A stretch of 37,625 nt of DNA from Paracoccaceae bacterium. GTDB lineage: Bacteria; Pseudomonadota; Alphaproteobacteria; Rhodobacterales; Rhodobacteraceae. The notes below the pieces were generated by a model. That model saw nothing but the letters and a program-made list of their open reading frames with translations, had not been told where the DNA came from and searched no databases. This document shows, piece by piece, positions 17,992-27,878 of this stretch. A program made the position numbers and the translations under genes. Each line of letters starts with the position of its first letter. Within the stretch, counting starts at the first letter, position 1. The stretch is from NCBI GenBank assembly GCA_003567315.1, contig PWZT01000009.1, forward strand, positions 1-37,625, written 5' to 3'.

Positions 17992-19029
17992 TCACGCCCC
18001 CACGGCCCAACGCGCCCAGAAGCCGCCCAGCACTTCGAACTTCGCAAGGAAGGCAATCAGCACCACCCAAGCCAGCGATAAGGGAAGAAAGACTTTCCAG
18101 CCGATCCGCATGAGCTGGTCATAGCGGTAGCGCGGCGTGATCGCTTTCACCATGGCGAAGAGGAAGAAGAAGAACGCCATCTTCAGGAACATCCAGTGGA
18201 ACCCGTCCGGCAGCCCCGGAATCGGCGAGAGCCAACCGCCAAAGAACATGAGCGTGATCAATGCGCACATCAGGAAAATGGCGATGTATTCCCCAGCCAT
18301 GAACAACAGATACGGGGTCGAGCCGTATTCCACCATAAACCCTGCAACGAGTTCGGACTCCGCTTCGGGCAGATCAAAAGGCGGGCGGTTGGTTTCGGCC
18401 AGTGCGCTCACAAAGAACAGAAGCACCATCGGCAGATGCGGCAGCCAGTACCAGCCGAGCAACCCCCAGCCGGTATCCTGCGCGGCAACGATGGCACCGA
18501 AATTCATCGAACCTGTGGAGATGATGATCCCGATGATGATCAGGCCCAGCGACACATCGTAGGAAATCATCTGTGCTGCAGAACGCAGGCTGCCCAAGAA
18601 GGCGTATTTCGAATTCGACGCCCAGCCGCCCATGATCACGCCATAGACCTCGAGCGCGGCAATGGCGAAGACAAAGAGGATCGCGACATTGATATCAGCC
18701 AGCACCCAGCCATCATTGAACGGGATCACGGCCCAGGCCAGCATGGCCAGCACGAAGCTCAGGAGCGGCGCAAGGAAATAGACCGGGCGATCCACTCCTG
18801 CGGGGATCACGACCTCCTTGACCACGAATTTGATCGCATCGGCAAAGGTCTGCAAGAGCCCCCAGGGCCCCACCACATTCGGACCGCGGCGCATCTGCAC
18901 GGCCGCCCAGACCTTGCGATCGGCATAAACCAGAAACACAAGGCTGATCATGACGAAGGCCACGACCAGAAGCGACTGCGCTGTAATCAGCAAAGTGATC
19001 CCAAGGCCGGTGTTCAGAAACTCGTTCAT
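17992..19029 (-). CDS. nuoH: NADH-quinone oxidoreductase subunit H
   Basis: The 345-aa protein predicts eight membrane helices and has the conserved quinone-chamber segments: [14 protein letters not shown], the cytoplasmic loop with [17 protein letters not shown], and a C-terminal [20 protein letters not shown]. NuoH joins the peripheral arm to the membrane arm and shapes the ubiquinone cavity. It lies 15 bp after a small lipoprotein gene and one base before the coiled-coil gene, so translation may be coupled across both junctions. Confidence 0.97.
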   Translation of the reverse strand: MNEFLNTGLGITLLITAQSLLVVAFVMISLVFLVYADRKVWAAVQMRRGPNVVGPWGLLQTFADAIKFVVKEVVIPAGVDRPVYFLAPLLSFVLAMLAWAVIPFNDGWVLADINVAILFVFAIAALEVYGVIMGGWASNSKYAFLGSLRSAAQMISYDVSLGLIIIGIIISTGSMNFGAIVAAQDTGWGLLGWYWLPHLPMVLLFFVSALAETNRPPFDLPEAESELVAGFMVEYGSTPYLLFMAGEYIAIFLMCALITLMFFGGWLSPIPGLPDGFHWMFLKMAFFFFLFAMVKAITPRYRYDQLMRIGWKVFLPLSLAWVVLIAFLAKFEVLGGFWARWAVGA

Positions 19030-19044
19030 CTGTCCCTCAATTCC

Positions 19045-19455
19045 TCATACCGTCGGAATGCCTTGTTCCCGGCAGTCGTCCACGATCACTTCAGCATCCA
19101 TGTTACGCAACCCCATTGGCAGATCCGGGGAAATGACGAAACCGCCATCAGCTTCCCAAACATTGCCGCGTCGCGTCGTCGTGGTGCGTACATGCTGCGC
19201 AAAACTATAGCCGCGAATTAACGCATATTGCGCCGCAGCACAACGCGCATAGGCCACAACATCTCTGCGATCATTGGTGCCGCGCATACGCACGAGAAAG
19301 CTCACCGCGCTGTCATCCAGAAGCCGGGTGTCAACGCCGAGATATTCGGGGCGGTCGGCGGGCGAGGCGGATCTTGCCGCCTCCCCCTCGCCACAGCCAG
19401 CCAGACTGCCGCAAGCAGCAGCCGCGAAGGCAAGGCTGTGGATCGAGCGCGGCAT
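19045..19455 (-). CDS. Small predicted lipoprotein between nuoG and nuoH
   Basis: The 136-aa product starts with a basic N-terminus and a hydrophobic run ending in the lipobox LAGC (Cys21), followed by a Ser/Ala/Pro linker, so it should be lipidated and exported. The mature part has DTRLLDDSAVSFLVRMRG, an AYARCAAAQYALIRGYSFAQHVR segment and a C-terminal VIVDDCREQGIPTV, with two cysteines that could form a disulfide. I recognise the CAAAQYALIRGY and GIPTV pattern from hypothetical proteins of other Rhodobacterales, from memory only. It sits 6 bp after nuoG and 15 bp before nuoH, so it is co-transcribed with complex I. No enzymatic motif is visible. A complex I assembly or stability role is only a guess from position. 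Confidence 0.85.
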   Translation of the reverse strand: MPRSIHSLAFAAAACGSLAGCGEGEAARSASPADRPEYLGVDTRLLDDSAVSFLVRMRGTNDRRDVVAYARCAAAQYALIRGYSFAQHVRTTTTRRGNVWEADGGFVISPDLPMGLRNMDAEVIVDDCREQGIPTV

Positions 19456-19461
19456 CCGGGC

Positions 19462-21474
19462 TTACTCTGCTGCCAGCGGCTGGGCGTTACGCGCCTTCGC
19501 CATGCTCGACAATTCGGCCATCAAGCTCGACGCCCGCGCAATCGGGTTGGTCAGGTAGTGATCCTCGACCGCGTTGCGGAAATCGGCTTTTCCGAGTGTC
19601 GCAGGCTCCAGGGGCTGCCATTCATTCTCCGGCACCTGATCGATCTCGCCGAGATGCGGTACAGCGTCGGTCAGGTGTTTGCGCAAGGCGGTCAGGCTGT
19701 CGAAGGGCAGCGGCTCACTCAGCTCGCCCGACAGCGCGCGCAGGATGGCCCAGTTTTCCTTCGCCTCACCCGGCGCGAACCCGGCGCGCAAAGCCAGTTG
19801 CGGGCGGCCCTCGGTGTTGACGAACAGCCCCGGCTCCTCGGTGTAGGCGCTGCCCGGAAGGATGATGTCCGCGCGATGCGCGCCTCGGTCGCCATGGCTG
19901 CCCTGATAAATTACGTAGGCGCCCTGCGCGATCTCGATCTCATCTGCGCCAAGGTTGTAGATCACCTCAGCCCCCTCCGTCGCGGCCTTGATCCCGCCTT
20001 CGGTGACACAACCGACATCCATCGCGCCCACGCGGCTCGCGGCCAGATGCAGCACCAGAAGCCGCGCACCAGTCTTGTCGCATAGCGCCATGGCCTTCGC
20101 CAGAACAGCCGCGCCATCGGCCTCACGCAGCGCACCTTGCCCCACGATCACGAGGCTTTCAGCGTCGCTTTGTTCAGCCTTGCCCACCAACGCTTCCAGC
20201 GCGGCGCGATCCGTGCCGAGATGCGTATAGTCATAGGTCAGGTCCTGGGCTTCTCCGACAAGCGCAACATCCGCGCCATGCAGCCATGCCTTGCGGATGC
20301 GGGCATTGAGCACGGGCGCTTCATGGCGCGGGTTGGTGCCGATCAGCCAGATGCGGCGAGCATGGTCGATATCCTCAATCGCTGCCGTGCCCACATAGGC
20401 CGAACGGTTGCCCGCAGGCAGATGCGCGCCATCCGTGCGGCATTCCACCGTACCGTCCTGCCCTTCGATCAACAGCTTGAGCGCATAGGCCGCCTCGGTC
20501 GAGACCAGATCGCCGATCAACCCCGCCACCTTTTTTCCCTTCATCGCCGCAGCCGCCGCCGACAGCGCCTCGGGCCAGCTTGCCGGCCGCAGCTTGCCAT
20601 TCTCGCGGATATACGGCCTGTCGAGCCGCTGGCGGCGCAGCCCGTCCCAGACGTAGCGCGACTTGTCCGACAGCCATTCCTCGTTCACGCCGTCATGATT
20701 GCGCGGCAGGATGCGCATGACCTCGCGCCCCTTGGTATCCACGCGGATGTTTGAGCCGAGTGCGTCCATCACATCGATGGTCTCGGTCTTGGTCAGCTCC
20801 CAGGGCCGCGCAGTGAAGCTGTAGGGTTTGGACACCAGCGCACCCACAGGACACAGATCGACAATATTCCCAACCATCTCGGATTCGATCAGCGCGCCCA
20901 GATAAGTCGTGATCTCGGCATCCTCGCCGCGTCCGGTCTGGCCCATCACCTGCACGCCCGCGACCTCGGTCGTGAAGCGCACGCAGCGGGTGCAGGAGAT
21001 GCAGCGCGTCATATGGGTCTCGACAAGCGGCCCGAGCTGAAGATCCTCGACCGCGCGCTTGGGCTCGCGGAAGCGCGAGAAATCAACGCCGTATGCCATC
21101 GCCTGGTCCTGCAGGTCACACTCGCCGCCCTGATCGCAGATCGGGCAATCCAGCGGGTGGTTGATGAGCAGGAATTCCATCACCCCCTCGCGCGCCTTCT
21201 TGACCATGGGCGAGTTGGTGCGCACTTGCGGCGGCTGGCCCTCGGGGCCGTGACGCAGATCCTTGACCTGCATGGCACAGGAGGCAGCAGGCTTCGGCGG
21301 CCCGCCCACAACCTCGACCAGACACATCCGGCAATTCCCGGCAATCGACAGTCGCTCATGATAGCAGAAGCGCGGGATCTCGATGCCCACTTCCTCGCAG
21401 GCCTGAATAAGCGTCATCTCAGGCGGTACTTCGATCTCGTTGCCATCGATGATGATCTTGCGCAGTTGCGACAT
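19462..21474 (-). CDS. nuoG: NADH-quinone oxidoreductase subunit G (iron-sulfur, molybdopterin-fold)
   Basis: The 670-aa subunit has an N-terminal 2Fe-2S domain with C37, C48, C51 and C66 (cluster N1b), the [17 protein letters not shown] block with H106, C110, C113 and C119 (cluster N5), and [10 protein letters not shown] with C158, C161 and C164 plus C208 in VDLCPVGAL (cluster N4). The rest is a degenerate molybdopterin-oxidoreductase fold. The extra N7 cluster motif of E. coli NuoG is not seen, as usual for Paracoccus/mitochondrial-type complex I. It carries electrons from NuoE/NuoF to NuoI. DUF5333-like and lipoprotein genes flank it within 6 bp. Confidence 0.97.
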   Translation of the reverse strand: MSQLRKIIIDGNEIEVPPEMTLIQACEEVGIEIPRFCYHERLSIAGNCRMCLVEVVGGPPKPAASCAMQVKDLRHGPEGQPPQVRTNSPMVKKAREGVMEFLLINHPLDCPICDQGGECDLQDQAMAYGVDFSRFREPKRAVEDLQLGPLVETHMTRCISCTRCVRFTTEVAGVQVMGQTGRGEDAEITTYLGALIESEMVGNIVDLCPVGALVSKPYSFTARPWELTKTETIDVMDALGSNIRVDTKGREVMRILPRNHDGVNEEWLSDKSRYVWDGLRRQRLDRPYIRENGKLRPASWPEALSAAAAAMKGKKVAGLIGDLVSTEAAYALKLLIEGQDGTVECRTDGAHLPAGNRSAYVGTAAIEDIDHARRIWLIGTNPRHEAPVLNARIRKAWLHGADVALVGEAQDLTYDYTHLGTDRAALEALVGKAEQSDAESLVIVGQGALREADGAAVLAKAMALCDKTGARLLVLHLAASRVGAMDVGCVTEGGIKAATEGAEVIYNLGADEIEIAQGAYVIYQGSHGDRGAHRADIILPGSAYTEEPGLFVNTEGRPQLALRAGFAPGEAKENWAILRALSGELSEPLPFDSLTALRKHLTDAVPHLGEIDQVPENEWQPLEPATLGKADFRNAVEDHYLTNPIARASSLMAELSSMAKARNAQPLAAE

Positions 21475-21477
21475 GGT

Positions 21478-21906
21478 TTACCTTTCCGTCAATTGGCGGC
21501 CAAGCGCCGTGCCCTCAGCCATCTCGGCGCGGGCAAATTCGCAGACTTCGGATTCATTGTTCGGGTCGCTCACCCCGGCCCGCTGCAGATGCTGGTCCAC
21601 CAGCGTCTGCATCCGCGCCTTCTCGGCATCGTCTTCGACAAATGCCTCGATCTGCGCACGGCTATAGCCCATGCCCCGCGCACGATTGTAAAGCGACAGG
21701 AAATGACTGACCCGCGCCACGCGCCCTGGTGGGCGGATATCCGGGCAGGTTTGCGAGATGTGATAGATCAGAGCCGCAGTAAACAATCCATTGTAGATGT
21801 CCGGATTGCCCCGCAGCGCCTCGTTCACCTCGGCTTGGGTGGTCGCGGCGCTTGCCCCGCTCGTGAGAATTGTCGCCACCGCCATGGCGAGAATGGACCG
21901 TTTCAT
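21478..21906 (-). CDS. DUF5333-like exported protein between nuoF and nuoG
   Basis: The 142-aa protein has a Sec signal peptide (MKRSILAMAVATILTSGASA) with likely cleavage after ASA, so the mature part should be periplasmic. The body is helical: NEALRGNPDIYNGLFTAALIYHI, then QTCPDI, SLYNRARGMGYSRAQIEAFVEDDAEKARM, and a C-terminal SEVCEFARAEMAEGTALGR. Two conserved-looking cysteines could pair. The pattern (short N-P-I-x-x-G-L-F segment, GYS, DxAEKARM, CxxxRAEMAxGT) matches my memory of the DUF5333 family, restricted to Rhodobacterales; no function is known. It lies 5 bp after nuoF and 3 bp before nuoG, clearly in the operon. Confidence 0.85.
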   Translation of the reverse strand: MKRSILAMAVATILTSGASAATTQAEVNEALRGNPDIYNGLFTAALIYHISQTCPDIRPPGRVARVSHFLSLYNRARGMGYSRAQIEAFVEDDAEKARMQTLVDQHLQRAGVSDPNNESEVCEFARAEMAEGTALGRQLTER

Positions 21907-21911
21907 AACCC

Positions 21912-23210
21912 TTACTCCGCTGCCACTTTCGACACGCGCCCGGCCTTCTGCGCCTTGATCCGATCCTCGATCTCACCGCGGAAATTGCGGATCAGCCCCT
22001 GAATGGGCCAGGCCGCCGCATCGCCAAGCGCGCAGATCGTGTGACCCTCGACCTGCTTGGACACATCCCAGAGCATGTCGATCTCTTCAAGCTCCGCTTC
22101 GCCGCGCACCAGACGATCCATGACGCGCATCATCCAGCCTGTGCCCTCACGGCAGGGCGTGCATTGCCCGCAACTCTCATGCTTGTAGAATTTGGAGAGT
22201 CGCCAGATCGCCTTCACGATATCTGTAGATTTGTCCATCACGATAACGGCCGCCGTTCCCAGACCCGATTGCAGATCGTTGCGCAGATAGTCGAAATCCA
22301 TCGTCGCGCTGCGCATCTTCTCGCCGCGCACACATGGCACGGACGAGCCCCCGGGGATGACCGCCAGTAGATTGTCCCAGCCGCCACGAATGCCGCCGCA
22401 ATGCGTCTCGATCAGCTCCTCGAAGCTGATCGACATGGCCTCTTCCACCACGCAAGGGCGGTTCACATGGCCCGAGATGGCAAAGAGCTTCGTGCCTGCA
22501 TTGTTTTGCCGCCCAAACCCAGCGAACCAGGCGCTCCCGCGGCGCAGGATCGTGGGCACCACTGCAATCGATTCCACATTGTTCACAGTCGTCGGGCAGC
22601 CATAAAGCCCTGCACCCGCCGGGAAAGGCGGTTTCATGCGCGGCATGCCCTTCTTGCCCTCGAGGCTCTCGAGCAGCGCGGTTTCCTCGCCGCAGATATA
22701 AGCACCGGCCCCATGATGCAGGTAGATGTCGAAATCCCAGCCAGACCCACAGGCATTCTTGCCCACCAGCCCGGCCTCATAGGCCTCGTCAATCGCGTTC
22801 TGCAGCGCTTCCTTCTCACGGATATACTCGCCACGGATATAGATATAGCAGGCATGCGAATTCATCGCGAAAGACGCGATCAGACAGCCCTCGATCAACG
22901 TGTGCGGATCGTGACGCATGATCTCGCGATCCTTGCAGGTGCCGGGCTCGGATTCATCGGCATTCACGACCAAGTAAGCCGGGCGCCCATCGCTCTCCTT
23001 GGGCATGAAGGACCATTTCAGACCGGTGGGGAAGCCCGCACCGCCGCGCCCGCGCAGCCCCGACTGCTTCATCTCGTCGATGATCCAGTCGCGGCCCTTC
23101 TCGAGCAGCGCCTTGGTCCCATCCCAGTGACCGCGCGCCATGGCCCCTGCAAGCGAGCGCTCATGCATCCCGTAAAGATTGGTGAAGATGCGGTCTTTGT
23201 CCTGAAGCAT
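21912..23210 (-). CDS. nuoF: NADH-quinone oxidoreductase subunit F (NADH- and FMN-binding)
   Basis: The 432-aa subunit has the glycine-rich [21 protein letters not shown]-binding segment, [30 protein letters not shown], and [15 protein letters not shown] with the cysteines for 4Fe-4S cluster N3; the fourth ligand lies in HTICALGD. It oxidises NADH and passes hydride electrons through FMN to the Fe-S chain. The gene is flanked by a DUF5337-like gene 21 bp upstream and a DUF5333-like gene 5 bp downstream. Confidence 0.97.
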   Translation of the reverse strand: MLQDKDRIFTNLYGMHERSLAGAMARGHWDGTKALLEKGRDWIIDEMKQSGLRGRGGAGFPTGLKWSFMPKESDGRPAYLVVNADESEPGTCKDREIMRHDPHTLIEGCLIASFAMNSHACYIYIRGEYIREKEALQNAIDEAYEAGLVGKNACGSGWDFDIYLHHGAGAYICGEETALLESLEGKKGMPRMKPPFPAGAGLYGCPTTVNNVESIAVVPTILRRGSAWFAGFGRQNNAGTKLFAISGHVNRPCVVEEAMSISFEELIETHCGGIRGGWDNLLAVIPGGSSVPCVRGEKMRSATMDFDYLRNDLQSGLGTAAVIVMDKSTDIVKAIWRLSKFYKHESCGQCTPCREGTGWMMRVMDRLVRGEAELEEIDMLWDVSKQVEGHTICALGDAAAWPIQGLIRNFRGEIEDRIKAQKAGRVSKVAAE

Positions 23211-23231
23211 CTGCTTCTCCTCTCACTGCGC

Positions 23232-23459
23232 CTAGCGACTGGTCTTGCCGCGCCGCCAGACACGAAATGTCACGATCAGCGCCCAGGCAAACCCGGCGAG
23301 CGCTGCAAAATCGATCAGAAATGCATAGCGGGGATCCCAGCCATATTCACGCCCGATCCACCCCAAAACCACCCAAAGCAGAATGGTCGCGCACATCACC
23401 AGCGCCGCCAGCTTTGCTTGACGGGCCAGTGCCATATCGCGCGTTTCCGGATCGGCCAT
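23232..23459 (-). CDS. DUF5337-like small two-helix membrane protein between nuoE and nuoF
   Basis: The 75-aa protein has a short charged N-terminus (MADPETRDMALARQAK), two predicted membrane helices (LAALVMCATILLWVVLGWIG and YAFLIDFAALAGFAWALIV) joined by a short loop, and a basic C-terminus (RVWRRGK). The pattern agrees with the small DUF5337 family of Rhodobacterales as I remember it. Function is unknown. It lies 17 bp after nuoE and 21 bp before nuoF, the right place for an accessory or assembly membrane protein of complex I, but that role is inferred from position only. Confidence 0.85.
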   Translation of the reverse strand: MADPETRDMALARQAKLAALVMCATILLWVVLGWIGREYGWDPRYAFLIDFAALAGFAWALIVTFRVWRRGKTSR

Positions 23460-23476
23460 CTAAACGCTAACTCCGA

Positions 23477-24610
23477 TCATTTCTGTTTCGAGAACTCGGT
23501 CTCACGGCCTTCGGCCAGAATTTTCGCCTGCGACACCCAGTCATCCCGGCTCACACGCCCGCGGAACCCCTCGAGGTTTTCATCGACCCAGGCGACTTCC
23601 TCATCGCCCCAGGCGGCGATCTGCCAGAAGTGAAAAACGCCGAGCTTGTTGAGCATCTCTTCAAGCTTCGGCCCGATACCCTTGATCTTCTTGAGGTCAT
23701 CCGCCGCGCCGCGTGCCACTGTCAGCATCTCGGGCTTGGTTCCGATATCCGGGTCGATCTCGGCACCCTTCGCAACAGGCTCCGGCTTTGCCTTGTTCGT
23801 CTCACGCGCCTCCTGTCGGCACGTCCCGGTTTCGTCCACTGGCGCGACCATGGCGGGCTTGGGCTCATGCTTCTTGATCGTCGCAGCATCCACGGGCTTG
23901 GGTGCTTCCACCCCCTGCCACGGCGTCACAAGCGGCACTTCAGATCCGTCAATCCGCTTGAGCGTGTCGCCAAGCCGAGTTGCCAGCGCGACCGATCCGT
24001 TCTGGGCTTCGCCCGTGTAATCCTTCAACGTGGTCGCGCCCCCCAGAGGTTCCGAGGCGAAACGCCCGTTCTGCGGCCCTGGTGTCGGCACCTTGCCCGC
24101 CGCGATCTCATCGAGCAGCTTGGAGAAACTCTCCGCCGTCAAATCCTCGTAGTAATCCTTGCCGATCTGCGCCATCGGCGCATTGGCGCAGGCCCCGAGG
24201 CACTCGACCTCTTCCCATGAAAACTTGCCATCGGCGGAAAGCTGGTGCGGGCGCTTCGCGATCTTTTCCTTGCAGACTGCGACCAGATCCTCGGCCCCGC
24301 AGATCATGCAGGAGGTGGTGCCGCAAATCTGGATATGGGCAACAGAACCAACCGGTTGAAGCTGGAACATGAAATAGAAGGTCGCCACTTCCAGCGCGCG
24401 AATATAGGCCATGTCGAGCATGCCGGCGACATGCTCGATAGCGGCGCGGGTCAGCCAGCCCTCCTGCTCCTGCGCGCGCCACAGAAGCGGAATGATCGCG
24501 CTGGCCTGACGACCTTCAGGGTATTTGGTGATCTGCGCTTCGGCCCAGGCCTGATTGGCGGGCGTGAACGCGAAGCTTTCGGGTTGTTCCGGGTGCAGGC
24601 GGCGCAGCAT
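23477..24610 (-). CDS. nuoE: NADH-quinone oxidoreductase subunit E with long C-terminal extension
   Basis: The first ~165 residues are standard NuoE: a helical bundle, then the thioredoxin-like domain with the 2Fe-2S cluster N1a cysteines C96, C101, C137 and C141 ([23 protein letters not shown]). The protein continues to 377 residues, about twice the E. coli length. Residues ~180-300 are low-complexity (Pro/Lys/Glu-rich), and ~303-370 form a small domain beginning [20 protein letters not shown], a helix-hairpin-helix-like motif also seen in other fused proteins of this bacterial group. NuoE pairs with NuoF and NuoG in the NADH-oxidising module. Its ATG overlaps the stop of the upstream exported-protein gene by one base (TAATG). 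Confidence 0.95.
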   Translation of the reverse strand: MLRRLHPEQPESFAFTPANQAWAEAQITKYPEGRQASAIIPLLWRAQEQEGWLTRAAIEHVAGMLDMAYIRALEVATFYFMFQLQPVGSVAHIQICGTTSCMICGAEDLVAVCKEKIAKRPHQLSADGKFSWEEVECLGACANAPMAQIGKDYYEDLTAESFSKLLDEIAAGKVPTPGPQNGRFASEPLGGATTLKDYTGEAQNGSVALATRLGDTLKRIDGSEVPLVTPWQGVEAPKPVDAATIKKHEPKPAMVAPVDETGTCRQEARETNKAKPEPVAKGAEIDPDIGTKPEMLTVARGAADDLKKIKGIGPKLEEMLNKLGVFHFWQIAAWGDEEVAWVDENLEGFRGRVSRDDWVSQAKILAEGRETEFSKQK

Positions 24611-24912
24611 TAATTCACGGGCTCCAGTTCACCAGTCTCGGGATTGTATCGAAAATCAGCCCTACCAGACAGGCGGAGGCAGGGAATTTGAGCCGCATCA
24701 CCTCTTGGTCCAACGGGGGGCTGCCCCGCCAGCCTGAGGGTGCAAATAAAGGACTCGCTCCCTCTTGTCAGCAAAATCAGCATCTTATCTTCGTCATAGA
24801 TGTTGGAAGAGACAACAGAATAGCCCTCGCGCATCAGCTCGGAATACGTCTCTGTCTCGGCTAAGGCGCCAAGCGGCAGTAGCGAAACGCAAGAAGCCAC
24901 GGCTACCCTCAC
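24610..24912 (-). CDS. Small exported protein of unknown function between nuoD and nuoE
   Basis: A 100-aa frame starts at GTG 24912, overlapping the nuoD stop (GTGA), and its TAA overlaps the nuoE ATG (TAATG). It is therefore translationally locked between two complex I genes, which argues strongly that it is real. It begins with a short signal peptide (about 18 residues, cleavage after GALA). The mature part has two cysteines (C57, C78) placed for a disulfide, and a beta-strand-like pattern ([20 protein letters not shown]). Base composition looks less GC-rich than its neighbours. I do not recognise the family and can assign no function beyond likely periplasmic location. Confidence 0.78.
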   Translation of the reverse strand: MRVAVASCVSLLPLGALAETETYSELMREGYSVVSSNIYDEDKMLILLTRGSESFICTLRLAGQPPVGPRGDAAQIPCLRLSGRADFRYNPETGELEPVN

Positions 24913-26132
24913 CGATCAATCTCCCCAAACACCACATCCAGGGTGCCGATGATGGCGGCCACATCGGCCAGTTGGTGGCCCTTGCAGACATGATCCATGC
25001 TTTGCAGATGGAGGTAGCCCGGCGCGCGCAGTTTCGCGCGATAGGGCCGGTTCGAGCCATCCGCGACTAGATAGACGCCGAACTCGCCCTTCGGCGCCTC
25101 GACCGCCGCATAGACCTCGCCTTCGGGCACATGGAAGCCCTCGGTGTAGAGCTTGAAGTGATGGATCAGCGCCTCCATCGAGGTCTTCATCTCATCGCGC
25201 GGCGGCGGTGTGATCTTTCCGCGCGCCAGCACATCGCCCTGCCCTTCGGGCGCGCGCAGCTTTTCAATGGCTTGGAGCATGATTTTTACGCTTTCGCGCA
25301 TCTCGGCCATGCGGCAGAGATAGCGGTCATAGCAATCCCCGTTCTTGCCCACAGGGATCTTGAACTCGAACTCGTCGTAGCACTCATAAGGCTGCGCGCG
25401 GCGCAGATCCCAAGCCAACCCCGAGCCGCGCACCATCACGCCGGAATAGCCCCAATCCAGAATATCCTGCTCGGTCACGATCCCGATATCGGCATTGCGC
25501 TGCTTGAAGATGCGGTTTTCCGTCAGCAGCGTGTCGAGATCGTCCAACACCTTCGGGAAGCTGTGACACCATTCCTCGATATCGTCGATCAGCTTCGGCG
25601 GCAGGTCCTGATGCACACCGCCGGGGCGGAAATAGGCCGCGTGGAGCCGCGCCCCGCAGGCGCGCTCATAGAAGATCATCAGCTTTTCGCGCTCCTCGAA
25701 CCCCCAGAGCGGCGGGGTCAGCGCGCCCACATCCATCGCCTGCGTGGTCACATTCAGAAGATGGCTCAGAATGCGCCCGATTTCGGAATAGAGCACCCGG
25801 ATCAGCGAGGCGCGGCGCGGCACCTCCACACCTGTCAGCTTTTCGATGGCCAGGCACCAGGCATGCTCCTGATTCATCGGCGCGACATAGTCGAGCCGGT
25901 CCAGATAGGGCAGGTTCTGCAGATAGGTGCGGCTCTCCATCAGCTTCTCGGTGCCGCGATGCAGCAGGCCGATATGCGGGTCGCAGCGCTCGACGATCTC
26001 ACCGTCAAGCTCCAGCACCAGCCGCAAGACGCCATGCGCCGCCGGGTGTTGCGGGCCGAAATTCAGATTGAAATTGCGGATCCGCTGTTCGCCCGTTTCC
26101 GCGTCCTGAAAGCCTTTGGAGCCGTCCATCAT
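24909..26132 (-). CDS. nuoD: NADH-quinone oxidoreductase subunit D
   Basis: The 407-aa subunit has [18 protein letters not shown] at its N-terminus, [14 protein letters not shown], and C-terminal [29 protein letters not shown], all typical. With NuoB it forms the ubiquinone-binding pocket close to cluster N2. The first of two adjacent ATGs (26132 or 26129) overlaps the nuoC stop. Length is normal. Its stop overlaps the GTG of the next small gene. Confidence 0.97.
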   Translation of the reverse strand: MMDGSKGFQDAETGEQRIRNFNLNFGPQHPAAHGVLRLVLELDGEIVERCDPHIGLLHRGTEKLMESRTYLQNLPYLDRLDYVAPMNQEHAWCLAIEKLTGVEVPRRASLIRVLYSEIGRILSHLLNVTTQAMDVGALTPPLWGFEEREKLMIFYERACGARLHAAYFRPGGVHQDLPPKLIDDIEEWCHSFPKVLDDLDTLLTENRIFKQRNADIGIVTEQDILDWGYSGVMVRGSGLAWDLRRAQPYECYDEFEFKIPVGKNGDCYDRYLCRMAEMRESVKIMLQAIEKLRAPEGQGDVLARGKITPPPRDEMKTSMEALIHHFKLYTEGFHVPEGEVYAAVEAPKGEFGVYLVADGSNRPYRAKLRAPGYLHLQSMDHVCKGHQLADVAAIIGTLDVVFGEIDR

Positions 26133-26737
26133 TTCGCAGCCTCCTTCTTCTCGTCACCCGGCAGGATGTAATCCGCACCTTCCCAGGGCGACATGAAATC
26201 GAACTGGCGATATTCCTGCACAAGCTGCACCGGTTCATAAACCACCCGCTTGAGCGCTTCGTCATAGCGCACTTCGGTGTACCCGGTGGTCGGGAAATCC
26301 TTGCGCAGCGGATGCCCGCGAAAGCCATAATCGGTCAGGATGCGGCGCAGATCAGGATGGCCCGAGAACAAAATACCATACATGTCAAACACTTCGCGCT
26401 CGAACCAGTTGGCGGACGGGTACAGTTCGGTGATGGATGGAACGATCTCGTCCTCGCCTACAGCAAGCTTCAGGCGGATGCGGTGGTTCAGATACATCGA
26501 CAGGAAATGATACACCACATCAAACCGCTTGCGCCGCCCCGGCCAATCGACCGCCGTGATGTCCACAAGCGTCGAGAAGAGCAGGCTCGAATCGTGCTGC
26601 AGAAGGCGCACCAGCTTCACCAGATGCGACCGCGTCGTGGTAACGGTCAATTCGCCATGTGCGATCTGATGCGAGACAACCGCATCGCCCATGCGTATTT
26701 CCAGCACCGACGCCAGTTCTTCCAGGGCTTCCGACAT
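26129..26737 (-). CDS. nuoC: NADH-quinone oxidoreductase subunit C
   Basis: From the ATG at 26737 ([11 protein letters not shown]) the product is 202 aa, the usual length. It contains the 30-kDa subunit signature [13 protein letters not shown] and [12 protein letters not shown]. The frame is open another 62 codons upstream, but that part overlaps nuoB and reads as out-of-frame nuoB, so it is not coding. NuoC is part of the peripheral arm and stabilises the NuoB/NuoD/NuoI module. It begins 11 bp after nuoB and overlaps nuoD by four bases. Confidence 0.96.
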   Translation of the reverse strand: MSEALEELASVLEIRMGDAVVSHQIAHGELTVTTTRSHLVKLVRLLQHDSSLLFSTLVDITAVDWPGRRKRFDVVYHFLSMYLNHRIRLKLAVGEDEIVPSITELYPSANWFEREVFDMYGILFSGHPDLRRILTDYGFRGHPLRKDFPTTGYTEVRYDEALKRVVYEPVQLVQEYRQFDFMSPWEGADYILPGDEKKEAAK

Positions 26738-26748
26738 GCGCGCTCTCC

Positions 26749-27638
<890 letters not shown>

Positions 27639-27694
27639 CTTGGGCTCCTTGTTGGCGCGGCAAACAGCGGTCAGCGCCGCCTCTGGATAATTTT

Positions 27695-27723
27695 CATCTA
27701 CTCTCGATACCCCTACCGGTCAA
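27695..27723 (-). promoter_or_regulatory. Candidate sigma70 promoter of the nuo operon
   Basis: On the minus strand TTGACC (27723-27718) and TAGATG (27700-27695) are separated by 17 bp, predicting a start near 27688 and a leader of about 50 bases ahead of nuoA. The -35 matches the consensus at five of six positions; the -10 is weaker. This is the only good pair in the 240-bp gap between the liu operon and nuoA. No obvious FNR- or ArcA-type palindrome overlaps it by eye. Confidence 0.5.
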
Positions 27724-27811
27724 CCGAACTCGCCCCGCGCGTCCCGGAAAAACGCAGTTTGGGATACGACTGTATACCGAAATCATCCTGTCTGGCGCAG
27801 AATTGGCGCTG

Positions 27812-27834
27812 CGCTGCGGTTTTTGGCCGCAGCG
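27812..27834 (-). terminator. Stem-loop after the liu operon, likely transcript end
   Basis: CGCTGCGG (27812-27819) and CCGCAGCG (27827-27834) form an eight-bp perfect GC-rich stem with a 7-base loop, 45 bp after the liuC stop. Both the liu and nuo operons run in the same direction, so this hairpin is the obvious place to separate them. There is no T-run on the minus strand, so it is either a non-canonical terminator or a 3'-end stabiliser. Confidence 0.45.
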
Positions 27835-27878
27835 TGGCGTCGCATGTCGAATAAGTATGCAAATCGCGAAATGACTGT

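Noticed and set aside
19462-21474. Possible loss of a cluster in NuoG (no N7 motif)
   Set aside because: The N7 cluster is absent from Paracoccus- and mitochondrial-type NuoG, so its absence is normal for this lineage.
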